Source: JAPKZH01 sp963715635
GTDB taxonomy: Bacteria; Acidobacteriota; Aminicenantia; Aminicenantales; UBA4085
Assembly (NCBI GenBank): GCA_963715635.1
Contig: OY970261.1
Location: forward strand, 620,001-684,000
Length of the DNA stretch: 64,000 nt
Direction: 5' to 3'
The position numbers and the translations under genes were made by a program. The stretch's first letter is position 1. Each line of letters starts with the position of its first letter. Below, piece after piece: positions 16,650 to 25,561 of the stretch. The notes beneath the pieces were generated by a model. The model did no database searches. It saw only the letters and a program-made list of their open reading frames with translations, and had not been told where the DNA came from.

Positions 16650-18187
16650 CCCTTCTCTCCGATCAATTTTTTTGCGCTTTTCAGGCCTTGGGCTTTTGTT
16701 TGGAACTCATTGTCTAGTTGAAGCTTGTACAACTCGTTCAGGATTTTCCCCATGCCGGGCCCCGGTGCGACGCCCAACTTGAGCAGGTCCCGCCCCATGA
16801 TCAGAGGCCTGATCGTGTCTTTATTGACGTCGAGCTCCCTGAATTTTTCGAGAAGCCAGCGGCCTTCCCGGTCCAGCCCGGTCATGGGCTTTTCTTTTCG
16901 TCCCCCGCGGTCGGCCGCGTCGAGAAAGGCGAGGAGCTCGATTTCTCCATTGGTATCGGCGGCGAGCCTGTTGAAGGCCTTCCGGGTCAGGGCGTGTCTG
17001 TTCTGCCATAGTTCAGAGGCGCGATGATGGTTTTTGATCAGCAGGAGCACGGTCTTTCGTAAGTTGTACCCGTTCCAGGAGAAAATCCTGAACCTGCTGA
17101 AGATCTTTTTAGCTGCCTTTTCGCTGGCGATGTCATGACCGGCGCTGGTGATGACCATCCGTCCCCGCTTGAACTCCCACTGGGTCGTTTCCATTTTTCC
17201 AACATCGTGGTACAGGGCGGCAAGCTCCAGGGCAAGCGTTTTTGTCGGCTCGAGCCCGGCTAGCTCGGCCAGCCGCTTGGCCTGATCGACCGTCAATTTT
17301 GTGTGGTGCCAGACCGTGTGATGACCGAAGCTGTCTTTTTCCGGGTGGAAAACGGAATCCTGGATGACCAGCGCCAGGGCGTAAAGTTCAGGCAACAACT
17401 GGCGTAGGACTCCGAGCTTGAACATTTCCTCAAGGCCGATAGACGGTTTCGGGGAAGCGAGGAGGATCTTGAACAGCTCTTCATTGACCCTCTCAACGCT
17501 GAGATGTGTCAAATCAATATCCTTGGAAAGGGCGTAGGTGGCCGGGTCGACCGAAAAGCCCAGGCATGAGGCAAAGCGTGCCGCTCTGAGGACCCGAAGC
17601 GGGTCTTCGGGGAAGGCCTGAGGGTTCGTCACCCGGATCAGCTTGGCCCGGATATCCCGAGCCCCGTCAAACGGGTCGACCAGGGCCCCGTCGGCCAGCC
17701 TGAGGGCAATGCTGTTGCAGCGGAAGTCTCGCCGACCCAGGTCGGCTTCGATCGGTAAGTCAGGATCGGCTGAAACAAGGATGTCTTTATGGCCCCTGGC
17801 GCTCTCGCCCTTCGGCCTGTCCATTCGGGGCAAAGCCATGTCGTAGGATTTTCCTTTGACCGTGAATTTGATGACGCCAAAGCTCTTGCCGACAAGATCC
17901 ACTTTCCCGAAGGGCCGGATTTTTTCGAGGATGGCTCGGAGGGGGTGCCGGGCAATGAGGAGGTCGACATCCTCTGAAGGAATACCGCGCAGGATGTCGC
18001 GGACGAAGCCACCGACGGCATAGACATCTTTTCCAAAGATCCGGACAAAAAGGCTCTTGTCCCGGAAGTCCGCTCTCAGATGTTTCATGAGATTATCAAA
18101 TCTTTTTTCGAGACTATTATAAAAACTGGCAGGGATTAGTTCAAATTCTATTTTTTCCTCGGATCTGCCTTGTCCTGTCGTGGCCAA
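16646..18187 (-). CDS. PcnB/CCA-type nucleotidyltransferase with HD domain
   Basis: A 513-residue protein of the tRNA CCA-adding / poly(A) polymerase family. The catalytic head shows VGGFVRDILRGIPSEDVDLLI (metal-binding D-x-D), then the RRDFRCNSIAL motif and an ERVNEEL helix. An HD-type segment (ALYHDVGK, about residues 320-340) follows, as in bacterial CCA-adding enzymes with phosphatase activity. Whether it adds CCA or poly(A) cannot be told. TTG at 18187 is the first start; an ATG at 18088 would drop 33 residues. Neither has a good Shine-Dalgarno. It heads the galE-mltD transcript. Confidence 0.8.
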   Translation of the reverse strand: MATTGQGRSEEKIEFELIPASFYNSLEKRFDNLMKHLRADFRDKSLFVRIFGKDVYAVGGFVRDILRGIPSEDVDLLIARHPLRAILEKIRPFGKVDLVGKSFGVIKFTVKGKSYDMALPRMDRPKGESARGHKDILVSADPDLPIEADLGRRDFRCNSIALRLADGALVDPFDGARDIRAKLIRVTNPQAFPEDPLRVLRAARFASCLGFSVDPATYALSKDIDLTHLSVERVNEELFKILLASPKPSIGLEEMFKLGVLRQLLPELYALALVIQDSVFHPEKDSFGHHTVWHHTKLTVDQAKRLAELAGLEPTKTLALELAALYHDVGKMETTQWEFKRGRMVITSAGHDIASEKAAKKIFSRFRIFSWNGYNLRKTVLLLIKNHHRASELWQNRHALTRKAFNRLAADTNGEIELLAFLDAADRGGRKEKPMTGLDREGRWLLEKFRELDVNKDTIRPLIMGRDLLKLGVAPGPGMGKILNELYKLQLDNEFQTKAQGLKSAKKLIGEKG

Positions 18188-18201
18188 TAGTGTACACTAT
18201 T
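18186..18201. promoter_or_regulatory. Perfect 16-bp palindrome in divergent promoter region
   Basis: AATAGTGTACACTATT reads the same on both strands. It lies between the divergently read nucleotidyltransferase and LEA-2 genes, where an operator for a dimeric repressor would be expected. If functional, the ATG at 18088 would be the better start for the minus-strand gene. Confidence 0.4.
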
Positions 18202-18222
18202 TTACTTTAGAGCTTATCGAGA

Positions 18223-19074
18223 ATGTTCAAAGCACGAAAGCTGCTTGTATCTTTCGCTTTGCTGGTCATGATCACTCTGTGTTCACAGGCCGTTCCCGCG
18301 AAAGACGAGATCGAGATCACTGTCCGGGAGAAAAAGGTCGAGAACCTGAGCACGGAAGGGCTGTCGCTCGTCTTCTACCTGAATGTGGCCAACGGCTCGA
18401 ATTCGGCCCAATGGCTGGCCAAATATGACTTCCGCCTGATTGTCGAGCAGACCGAGTACTTCAAGCTCGAAACGGCTCTGGACGCGCCGATCAAAGTCGA
18501 GTCAAAACGAAGCATCGTCGTTTCGCTGCCGGTCAAGATCACGTATGACCTGCTGCGTCGGGCCGTGCCGGGCATTCCGGGAAAGGACAAGCTGGCCTGT
18601 TTTATGGCCGGAGGGATGACCTTCCAGGACGAGAGACGCCGGGAGAAAAGGGTTCAGATGGCCTTTGCCGGAGAGTTCCCCATTTTCAGGGGCATGGCGG
18701 TCGAATTCCGGCCGATCGAAGCCAAAGCCCTGACGATCGGCGGCGCCGACCTCAACTTCAGAGTCGTCCTGAAGAATCCAAATGGATTCGACTTCAAGCT
18801 GGACAAGCTGAGCTATAAGCTGGAATTCGGCGAAACGACGGTGTCCCAAGGCGTCCTGGGGCAGGGAACGAGCATCGCCCAACGCGGCGAACAGCTTTTT
18901 TCCATCGCCCTCCTCCTGGATTTTTTTGAGATCGGAAAAGATGTCTATGACATGCTGGAGCAGCCTCCAGTGCCCGTCGTCTTTTCCGGCGAAGTCATCG
19001 TCGAGGGTGTGTGGGGAAATTTCACGATCCCCTTCCACACAACCGAAAAAGTGGGCGTTTTGAAAACCTCTTGA
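18223..19074 (+). CDS. Exported LEA type 2 (water stress/LEA14-like) protein
   Basis: A 283-residue protein with an N-terminal signal segment (residues about 5-26, KLLVSFALLVMITLCSQAVPA). Two LEA_2-type beta-sandwich domains follow: one from about residue 35 (STEGLSLVFYLNVANGSNSAQWLAKYDF) and one from about residue 160 (RPIEAKALTIGGADLNFRVVLKNPNGFDFKLDKLSY). The N-P-N-G-F/ L-D-K-L-S-Y pattern is typical. Role in bacteria is not settled; desiccation protection or envelope ligand binding are suggested. Its TGA overlaps a TTG start of the next gene. Confidence 0.75.
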   Translation: MFKARKLLVSFALLVMITLCSQAVPAKDEIEITVREKKVENLSTEGLSLVFYLNVANGSNSAQWLAKYDFRLIVEQTEYFKLETALDAPIKVESKRSIVVSLPVKITYDLLRRAVPGIPGKDKLACFMAGGMTFQDERRREKRVQMAFAGEFPIFRGMAVEFRPIEAKALTIGGADLNFRVVLKNPNGFDFKLDKLSYKLEFGETTVSQGVLGQGTSIAQRGEQLFSIALLLDFFEIGKDVYDMLEQPPVPVVFSGEVIVEGVWGNFTIPFHTTEKVGVLKTS

Positions 19075-19908
19075 TCACTGCAGTTATTCCCACCCATAAC
19101 AGGGCCTCTTTTCTCGAAGAAGCCATTCAATCCGTTCTTGCCCAGGATTATTTCGAGGGGAAAAAGCCCGGCGAAGATTGGGAGCTCCTGATTATCGATG
19201 ACGGATCGGACGATCGGACACGAGAAATCGTGGGCGCTTTTGGCAGACGGGTCCAATATCTTTATCAGGACCACCGGGGCGTGAGCGCGGCCAGGAATCT
19301 GGGGCTCGGCCGGGCCCGAGGTGCGTTCATCGCCTACTTGGACTCGGATGACCTTTGGAAAAAGGAAAAACTGCGCCTCCAGATGGAGTTCATGGAATCC
19401 CATCCCGGAGCGAAGGTTTGTTGTACCGAAGAGATCTGGATTCGTCGCGGCCGCCGGCACAATCCCATGAAAAAACATCAGAAACATTCAGGCTGGATCT
19501 TCGATAAGGTCTTGCCGCTTTGCCTGTTGAGCCTTTCCTCGGCGCTGTTCCGGAGACTCCGTGTTCGAAGAGATCGGGAATTTTGACGAAGACCTGCCGG
19601 CCTGCGAGGACTATGACCTGGGCATCCGGCTGGCGCACAGATACCCGATCTATTTTCTCAAGGAACCGCTGATCGTCAAACGGGGAGGGCATCCGGACCA
19701 GCTCTCACATCAATATTGGGGGATGGATAGGTTCCGGGTGAGGGCGCTTGAAAAAGCGCTCGGCCTGGGCTTATCTCCCCAGGAGGAAGGGCTTGTCCGC
19801 GCAGAAATCGTAAAGAAAAGCCGTATCCTTCTGGCTGGCTTTCTCAAAAGAAACAATCAGGAAGAGGCCCAAAAATATGCGGCCCTGATCGAGAAGTATC
19901 ATGAATAA
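19071..19908 (+). pseudogene. Family 2 glycosyltransferase, frameshifted
   Basis: The first part reads LITAVIPTHNRASFLEEAI ... LLIIDDGSDDRTREIV ... AYLDSDDLW, a GT-A fold with the DDG and DSDD motifs. At about 19557 one extra base shifts the frame; the remainder (FEEIGNFDEDLPACEDYDLGIRLAHRYPI) is the expected GT2 continuation with its E-D-Y-D acceptor-site motif, running to 19908. Removing one base in AGACTCC restores one frame of about 279 codons. The likely start is TTG at 19071, overlapping the LEA-2 stop (TTGA); a GTG at 19011 is less likely. Either a recent frameshift or a sequencing error. Confidence 0.8.
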
Positions 19909-19950
19909 AAATCGGGGACACGGACCAAAGGTCCATGTCCCGATTTGTTT
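19909..19950. terminator. Bidirectional intrinsic terminator
   Basis: A near-perfect hairpin: AAATCGGGGACACGGACC pairs with GGTCCATGTCCCGATTT around an AAA loop, with one bulged G. It is followed by a T-run on the plus strand and preceded by an A-run, so it can stop both the plus-strand glycosyltransferase transcript and the convergent outer-membrane gene. Confidence 0.85.
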
Positions 19951-19952
19951 TT

Positions 19953-20741
19953 TCAGAACCAATAATTGATGCCGATGGAGATTTGGTAGCCACCCAGGTC
20001 AAAATAGTTATACGGCTCGAAGTCCGTGAACGCTTTTGTGAGTTTTCCCGTGGCGTGGAGGTACTTGAATTCCGCATCTACAGTCAGCCTGTTGCCGATG
20101 GGAAACATTACGCCGCCAAATAATTGGTATCCAACGGTCACTTTGCCGAAATTCTCACCTTCCACGGCATCGACACTATAAATCGGATAGATATCGACGT
20201 CTCCATAGTCAGGATCAGAATAAACCCAGGGGTCGCTGAAATCGATGATCTCTCCGCGCATCCTAACGCTCCAGAGAACCATACTCACCCCGCCTCCGAA
20301 ATAGGGGATGATCTTTGCTCTGCGGCCGAGGGGCGCGACCTTGAAAGAAAGCTGGATGGGAGTGATGGAAAGGTCCAGGGTATGACCCGGCGCGAAGTCG
20401 CCCTGATAATCGTTCGGAAAGGCAAAATCGCCTTCATCGAATTGATACCCCACATAATCCTTGTAATATCCGGCTTTGCTTTTGCTGTAGGTATCGACGC
20501 CGATGACCAGGCTGAACTGTTGGTTCAAGAAGTACTCGAAGAAAACCCCAAAGGACGTATCCTGGAAATTCGTTCTTTTAAAGTCCATCTGAGCGAACTC
20601 GGTTCTCATGAAATCATAGTTCTGCTGGTTATACTCCATCCTGGGGATAAAATAGTTGACCTTAAAGCTGAGTGTGTTGGGGAAGGCCGCGGACACGGCG
20701 ATTAATAGGACGATTACTGAAAGTATCAAATGTTTTTTCAT
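19953..20741 (-). CDS. Outer-membrane beta-barrel protein
   Basis: A 262-residue protein with a clear signal peptide (MKKHLILSVIVLLIAVSAAFPN). The rest alternates polar and aromatic residues in strand-like stretches (SFGVFFEYFLNQQFSLVIGVDTYS, SITPIQLSFKVAPLG, GGVSMVLWS) and ends in ...IGINYWF, an aromatic C-terminal residue as used for barrel insertion. It resembles OmpW/OprF-like small barrels in general shape, but no specific family is claimed. Convergent with the GT2 gene across a shared terminator. Implies a Gram-negative envelope. Confidence 0.75.
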   Translation of the reverse strand: MKKHLILSVIVLLIAVSAAFPNTLSFKVNYFIPRMEYNQQNYDFMRTEFAQMDFKRTNFQDTSFGVFFEYFLNQQFSLVIGVDTYSKSKAGYYKDYVGYQFDEGDFAFPNDYQGDFAPGHTLDLSITPIQLSFKVAPLGRRAKIIPYFGGGVSMVLWSVRMRGEIIDFSDPWVYSDPDYGDVDIYPIYSVDAVEGENFGKVTVGYQLFGGVMFPIGNRLTVDAEFKYLHATGKLTKAFTDFEPYNYFDLGGYQISIGINYWF

Positions 20742-20914
20742 TTCTTTCCTCCTGCACTAAATTCTTATGCAAAAACTATGCCAAATTGCCTCTCAGGCCC
20801 AAATGGCCGTTTTTGCCGCCTGGCGGCGGCTGACTTGTGGCTAAAATGGGTCAATTGTCCTCTCTTTTATAGTTTAAATCTCCAGAGGCTGTTTGTAAAG
20901 AAAAAAGGTCCCGT

Positions 20915-20943
20915 TTGACTTTTTTCGCGGCCCCTTCTACCAT
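20915..20943 (+). promoter_or_regulatory. Candidate promoter of the TsaC gene
   Basis: TTGACT (20915-20920), 17 bases, then TACCAT (20938-20943). The -35 box is good, the -10 box weak. Transcription would begin about 8 nt before the ATG at 20958, so the message would be nearly leaderless. Confidence 0.4.
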
Positions 20944-20957
20944 GGATTGCATAAAAA

Positions 20958-21602
20958 ATGAACATGCCGCAACGGACCCGAATCGTCGAGCTTAAGCCGG
21001 GGCCTGTGGACTCCATGAACGTGCGCCTAATAACTGAGATCATCCAACGGGACGGGGTGATGGCCTATCCCACGGATACGTTTTATGGTCTAGGGGGCAA
21101 TGCCTGTTCAGAGCGGGCGATTCAAAAAGTCTACCGCCTAAAAAAGAGGGACCGGGGGAAGCCCCTCTCGGTCGTGATTTCAGGTATCGAGATGGCAGAG
21201 AAAATCGCGGTCTCGCTCCCCCCGATTTTCGAGGAACTCAGCCGGGAATTCTGGCCGGGCGCCCTGACGCTCATCATAAAGGCCAAGCCGCTCTTTCCAC
21301 CTCGAATTTTGGGCCCGGCGGGCTCGCTGGCGCTCAGGCTCCCGGATGTGCCCTGGCTATTGGAACTCGTGCGGCAGATGAATACGCCGTTGACAGCGAC
21401 AAGCGCCAATATCTCCGGAGCGAAGGAGATCGCCGACCCCGGCGAGGTAATCCGAATTTTTCGCGGGAAAGTGGATTTGATCGTCGACGGTGGGGCGACG
21501 CCGGGCGGGCTTCCATCGACAATCATGGATCTGACATCAGAAAAGCCGCGAATTTTACGAGAAGGGGCCATTCCAGAAAGCCGGCTGCGCCGGTATCTTT
21601 GA
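20958..21602 (+). CDS. tsaC: Threonylcarbamoyl-AMP synthase
   Basis: A 214-residue YrdC/Sua5 domain protein making threonylcarbamoyl-AMP for the t6A37 modification of ANN-decoding tRNAs. Motifs: AYPTDTFYGLGGNA, the K-K-R-D-R-G-K-P-L-S nucleotide-binding stretch, and TATSANISG. Length fits TsaC/YwlC without the extra Sua5 domain. It stands alone between convergent and divergent neighbours. The ATG at 20958 is the first; the ATG at 20964 is possible. Confidence 0.92.
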   Translation: MNMPQRTRIVELKPGPVDSMNVRLITEIIQRDGVMAYPTDTFYGLGGNACSERAIQKVYRLKKRDRGKPLSVVISGIEMAEKIAVSLPPIFEELSREFWPGALTLIIKAKPLFPPRILGPAGSLALRLPDVPWLLELVRQMNTPLTATSANISGAKEIADPGEVIRIFRGKVDLIVDGGATPGGLPSTIMDLTSEKPRILREGAIPESRLRRYL

Positions 21603-21619
21603 CCGGAGCGATTTCGATT

Positions 21620-21685
21620 GGGGTCAAACCTACTCATTACGCGCTTTTCCCTGGAGAATCATGCGTAACGAGTAGGTTTGACCCC
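21620..21685. repeat. 66-bp palindromic hairpin element, copy 1
   Basis: Two 23-bp arms beginning GGGGTCAAACCTACTC and ending GAGTAGGTTTGACCCC pair with one mismatch around a 20-base loop. A second copy of exactly the same length is at 42562-42627. It lies between tsaC and the convergent metG, so it may act as a terminator, but the duplicate copy shows it is a dispersed repeat. Confidence 0.85.
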
Positions 21686-21690
21686 GCGTG

Positions 21691-23796
21691 TTATCGGACT
21701 TTGGCGCCCGGCGGGAGTTCCCGGTCAAAAAATGGGATGACGGCCTTGTCGTCGATCACCGCGGCCAGGAGCATGGCCTGGGATTCAATTCCCCGGATCA
21801 CGGCCGGCTTCAGGTTGACGATGACGATGAGCTCTTTGCCCACCAGATCCTCCGGTGCATAGGTATCGGCCACACCAGCGACCATCTGTCTTTTTTCTCC
21901 GCCGATATCGGCTTCCATCTTGAGCAGCTTGGTCGTTCCCGCCACTCGCTCGGCCTTCAGGATCTTTGCCACGCGAAGGTCCATTTTCTTGAATTCTTCG
22001 AAAGTGACGATGTCCATTTTTTCCTCCGTTTTTAGTTCACGAGCGGTTGATATGCCCCGTGGCTTGCCACGGGGAACCGCTCGAGAGGGTTCCAAGGGGG
22101 AGTCGCCCCCTTGGTCACAGGGCGAGGGCTCATGCCCCGCCCGAGAAGGGGAGGCAGGGCGGCCGGGTCTTCCCGGCGCCCGTTGGAAGGAGTTTTCCCC
22201 TCCAAATTGAACCGCCGGCTGCGCCTCCTCGGCCAGGAAATCTTTCAAATCGACCCTGGGAAACAGGGGCCGCGGCTGTCGAGCCGCTTGGACGGCCTTC
22301 AAGCCATCAAACTTGAGCTCCGAATAAGAGAGCGCCTCGAGCGGGTCTTTCTCTCCTAAAAATTCCCATATTTTTTGGCATGATTCGGGCATGACCGGAA
22401 AGAGCAGATAACTAACGCCCCGGATGGCGGCCGCGGCCTGATAAAGAATCCTGGCTAGCCTCCTCCGCTGTCCGGGATCTTTGGCCAACTTCCAGGGCTC
22501 ATGGTCGGCCAGGTATTTATTGACCGCGTTGATATAGATCCAGATCTCTTCAAGGGCCTTATTGATGGCGGCGCTCTCATAGAAACGATAGGCTTTTTCC
22601 TTCAGCTCATCAAAGCCCGTCCGGACCTTTTCGTCTTCCGCCCGCTCGTCTCCTATATCTTCGATCTTCCCCTGGAAGTAGCTCCTGATCATGGTCAGCG
22701 TGCGGTGGACGAGGTTGCCGAGGTCGTTGGCCAAGTCCGAATTCGCCCGGTGGACGAATCCTTCATGGGAGAAGTTCCCGTCCATCCCGATCGGGATTTC
22801 GCGGAGCAGGAAATATCTCAGGGGGTCGGGTCCGAACGCCTTAATGATGGCATACGGGTCAAGGACGTTGCCCTTGGACTTGGACATCTTCGTTTCATCC
22901 TTAAGCCACCAGCCGTGCCCAAAGACGCACTGGGGCAGCGGGAAACCGGCGGCCATGAGGAATGCTGGCCAGAAAATCGCGTGGAACCTGAGGATGTCTT
23001 TGCCGATGAGATGGATGGTCGCCGGCCAAAACTTCTCGTAAAGCTTCAGGTTCCAGTCGTAGCCGATGCCCGTCAGATAATTATGGAGCGCATCGAACCA
23101 GACATAGATCGTATGGGCAGGGTCGCCGGGAACGGGGATTCCCCATCTGACGGTCGTCCGGGTGATGCTTAAGTCTCTCAGCCCCATGCGGACGAAGCTC
23201 ACGACTTCGTTCATCCGGCTCGGAGGCCGGACAAAGCTCGGATTTCTCTCGAAAAAATCCAGGAGCGGCCGGGTGTAGGCCGAAAGCCGGAAGAAATATG
23301 TGCTTTCCTCAACGAGCGTGGCGTTGCGGCCGCAATCGGGGCAGATTTTAAAGCCGCCTTCGGCAAGCGGGGTGTCGTCCGCCAGAAAATTTTCTTCTCC
23401 GACGCAATACCACCCCTGGTAGGTGCCCTTGTAGATGTCGCCCTTATCCATGAGTTGTTTGAAGATCTTCTGGACGCCTTTCTCATGAAACGGCTCGGTG
23501 GTGCGGATGAAATAGTCGTTCGATATGTTCAGGGCCTGCCAAAGTTCTTTGATCCGGACGACGACTTTATCGGCAAGCTCTTTGGGCGTCAGGCCTTTTT
23601 CGGCCGCCGCCTTCTCGATTTTTTGGCCGTGCTCGTCGGTTCCGGTCAGGAAAAATACGTCATGCCCGGCCAGCCGGTTGAACCGGGCCAGGGCGTCGGC
23701 GATGATGGTCGTATAGGCATGGCCGATGTGGGGAATATCGTTGACGTAGTAAATGGGCGTTGTTATGTAAAAGGTGGGCTTAGACGTCTTTGCCAC
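21691..23796 (-). CDS. metG: Methionyl-tRNA synthetase with C-terminal tRNA-binding domain
   Basis: A 701-residue class I synthetase. The HIGH motif (NDIPHIGHAYT) is at about residues 19-24, a zinc knuckle CPDC follows, and KMSKSKGNVLDP is near 300. An anticodon-binding helical domain ends near residue 520. The C-terminal EMAPII-like tRNA-binding domain (FKKMDLRVAKILKAERVAGTTKLLKM) spans about 595-701. Between them, residues about 528-588 are a Pro/Arg/Ser/Gly-rich stretch encoded by a palindromic DNA insert. The start overlaps the folE end by 17 nt. Confidence 0.95.
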   Translation of the reverse strand: MAKTSKPTFYITTPIYYVNDIPHIGHAYTTIIADALARFNRLAGHDVFFLTGTDEHGQKIEKAAAEKGLTPKELADKVVVRIKELWQALNISNDYFIRTTEPFHEKGVQKIFKQLMDKGDIYKGTYQGWYCVGEENFLADDTPLAEGGFKICPDCGRNATLVEESTYFFRLSAYTRPLLDFFERNPSFVRPPSRMNEVVSFVRMGLRDLSITRTTVRWGIPVPGDPAHTIYVWFDALHNYLTGIGYDWNLKLYEKFWPATIHLIGKDILRFHAIFWPAFLMAAGFPLPQCVFGHGWWLKDETKMSKSKGNVLDPYAIIKAFGPDPLRYFLLREIPIGMDGNFSHEGFVHRANSDLANDLGNLVHRTLTMIRSYFQGKIEDIGDERAEDEKVRTGFDELKEKAYRFYESAAINKALEEIWIYINAVNKYLADHEPWKLAKDPGQRRRLARILYQAAAAIRGVSYLLFPVMPESCQKIWEFLGEKDPLEALSYSELKFDGLKAVQAARQPRPLFPRVDLKDFLAEEAQPAVQFGGENSFQRAPGRPGRPASPSRAGHEPSPCDQGGDSPLEPSRAVPRGKPRGISTARELKTEEKMDIVTFEEFKKMDLRVAKILKAERVAGTTKLLKMEADIGGEKRQMVAGVADTYAPEDLVGKELIVIVNLKPAVIRGIESQAMLLAAVIDDKAVIPFFDRELPPGAKVR
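22041..22205. repeat. Palindromic element translated within metG
   Basis: Three hairpins in a row: 22041-22082 (outer arms GAGCGGTT/AACCGCTC, inner CCCCGTGG/CCACGGGG), 22092-22114 (CCAAGGGGG/CCCCCTTGG) and a weaker one near 22121-22140 (GGGCG/CGCCC). The stretch is far more GC-rich and symmetric than its surroundings and keeps the metG frame open, adding about 55 residues between two domains. Confidence 0.8.
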
Positions 23797-24385
23797 TGGT
23801 CATCCCTCCTCGGATCAAGGCGATCGCTTCTGCGCGCGTGACGGGACTGGTGCGAAATGAGCCGCGGACGGCTGAAGTCACGGTGATGGACTTCGGCTTC
23901 TTGGCTCCCCGCATCGACATGCACATGTGCTCGGCCTCGATGACAACCATGACGCCCAGCGGCTTGAGATGCTCGCTGATGAGGTCGGCGATCTGTTTGG
24001 TCAGCCGCTCCTGGACTTGGAGCCGCCGCGAAAGTCCGTCGACGACCCGGGCGATCTTGCTCAGCCCGACAATCCTTCCTCCCTTGGGGATGTAGGCCAC
24101 GTGGGCCACCCCGGCAAACGGAAGCATATGATGCTCGCACATGGAATAGAGAGGGATATTCTTGATGAGGACCATTTCGTCATGTTTTTCCTGATGGATC
24201 GCCCGCAAGTGTTTTTCGGGGTTCTCGTTGATGCCGCCGAGGATCTCGGAGAACATCCGGGCGACTCTCTGGGGGGTCGTTTTGAGTCCCGGCCGGTTGG
24301 GATCTTCGCCCACGCCCTTCAGGATGAGGCGGACGCCGGTTTCGATCTTTTTGAGGTCCATGGACTGTGTCTTGTTCGTGCCCAT
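23780..24385 (-). CDS. folE: GTP cyclohydrolase I
   Basis: A 201-residue enzyme converting GTP to 7,8-dihydroneopterin triphosphate, the first step to folate. The zinc site residues are visible in SMCEHHMLPF (Cys, His) and EAEHMCMSMRG (Cys). The KGGRIVGLSKIARVVD stretch is the family signature. It lies 6 nt after larC and overlaps metG by 17 nt; linking folate and methionyl-tRNA supply is plausible (formyl-Met) but only inference. Confidence 0.95.
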   Translation of the reverse strand: MGTNKTQSMDLKKIETGVRLILKGVGEDPNRPGLKTTPQRVARMFSEILGGINENPEKHLRAIHQEKHDEMVLIKNIPLYSMCEHHMLPFAGVAHVAYIPKGGRIVGLSKIARVVDGLSRRLQVQERLTKQIADLISEHLKPLGVMVVIEAEHMCMSMRGAKKPKSITVTSAVRGSFRTSPVTRAEAIALIRGGMTSGKDV

Positions 24386-24391
24386 TTTGTT

Positions 24392-25561
24392 TCAGCTTTT
24401 TTTCGAATATTCTTGTATCGCCATCCGAAGGACCTCCTTCACGGGAAGCCCTTTTTTGCGGGCGAGTTTCAAGCAATCGGAAAATTCTGGCTGGATGTTG
24501 ACGTCCTGTCCTTCCAGCTTGGAAACCTTGATCCCGATGTCCTCACCCAAGAGCCGGATTTTCCGGACGGTCCTTTCGAGCGCCCTTCGTTCGACGGGAA
24601 AATACCTGACGCCGATCGAGCTTGTCTCCCGAAAAACGGCCGTGATCAGGGCTTCTATTCTATCAAGCTCGGCCATCAGGGTCAATTTTGTCGCCAGCCG
24701 GTTTTTTTTCATGACGACCGGCGTGAGGAAAGCGTCCAGGGCGCCGATTTCCAGGGCGCGATCCATAAAGCTGGCCAGGACCTGCGGGTTGGAATCATCG
24801 ATGTTGGCTTCGATGAGATAGACTTTTTTATCGGCGGAAAATTGGCTGGCACTGCCGTAGAAGATGCGCAGAATATTGGGGAATCCGTGAAAATCGCGTC
24901 TGCCGGCGCCGCTTCCGATTTTTTCGTATGTCAGCTCGGGGAACGGGATGAATTTTTCGACGAGCGTCGAAACAATGGCCGCCCCGGTCGGAGTGACTAG
25001 CTCTGCCTTGGGGCCGGCGGAATATACGGGAATGCCTTTCAAGAGCTCGGTCACGGCAGGCGGAGGGACTGGAAGAACGCCGTGCGCAGTTTTCACCCAG
25101 CCTTCGCCGACATTGAGCGGGGACGCGTAAAATTCGCTGATCTTGAGCTCTTCGACAAGATACGAGCAGCCCAGGACATCGATAAGGGCGTCATCGGCGC
25201 CGGCTTCGTGCAGATGGGTCACCGGGAAGGCGCAGCCGTGGACCCTGGCCTCTGCCTTAAACAGCCTTTCAAAAACGGCCAGCCCGCGCGCCTTGACCGA
25301 TGCAGAGAAGGGCGATTTTTTTATGAACGATTCGATGTCCTTCCATTTTCGGGCGCCGGATTTCCGGCGTTTGACGAGGACATCGACTTTGAGAGCGCGA
25401 AGGTGCGACCGCTCAACGTCTTTGATTTGAATGCGGACCGGGAGCGTCAGCTCGGCCATCCTGGCCCTGAATTTAGCAGGGGAGAAGCCGAGGTCAAGAA
25501 GGGCCCCCAGGATCATGTCTCCGCTCAGGCCGGCCTTGGCATCGAAATAGATGTATTTCAT
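24392..25561 (-). CDS. larC: Nickel-pincer cofactor biosynthesis protein LarC
   Basis: A 389-residue DUF111 protein. In lactobacilli LarC inserts nickel into the pyridinium dithiocarboxylate pincer cofactor of lactate racemase. The N-terminal YFDAKAGLSGDMILGALLDLG and the THLHEAGADDALIDVLG block match the family. Here it is one continuous frame (no programmed frameshift as in L. plantarum). No larA, larB or larE is in the window. It starts 4 nt inside the sirtuin gene end. Confidence 0.9.
   Translation of the reverse strand: MKYIYFDAKAGLSGDMILGALLDLGFSPAKFRARMAELTLPVRIQIKDVERSHLRALKVDVLVKRRKSGARKWKDIESFIKKSPFSASVKARGLAVFERLFKAEARVHGCAFPVTHLHEAGADDALIDVLGCSYLVEELKISEFYASPLNVGEGWVKTAHGVLPVPPPAVTELLKGIPVYSAGPKAELVTPTGAAIVSTLVEKFIPFPELTYEKIGSGAGRRDFHGFPNILRIFYGSASQFSADKKVYLIEANIDDSNPQVLASFMDRALEIGALDAFLTPVVMKKNRLATKLTLMAELDRIEALITAVFRETSSIGVRYFPVERRALERTVRKIRLLGEDIGIKVSKLEGQDVNIQPEFSDCLKLARKKGLPVKEVLRMAIQEYSKKS

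Noticed and set aside
23927..25000. A 357-codon open frame on the plus strand
   Set aside because: Antisense to folE and larC, which have clear family motifs; the frame has no recognisable protein character and no ribosome binding site.
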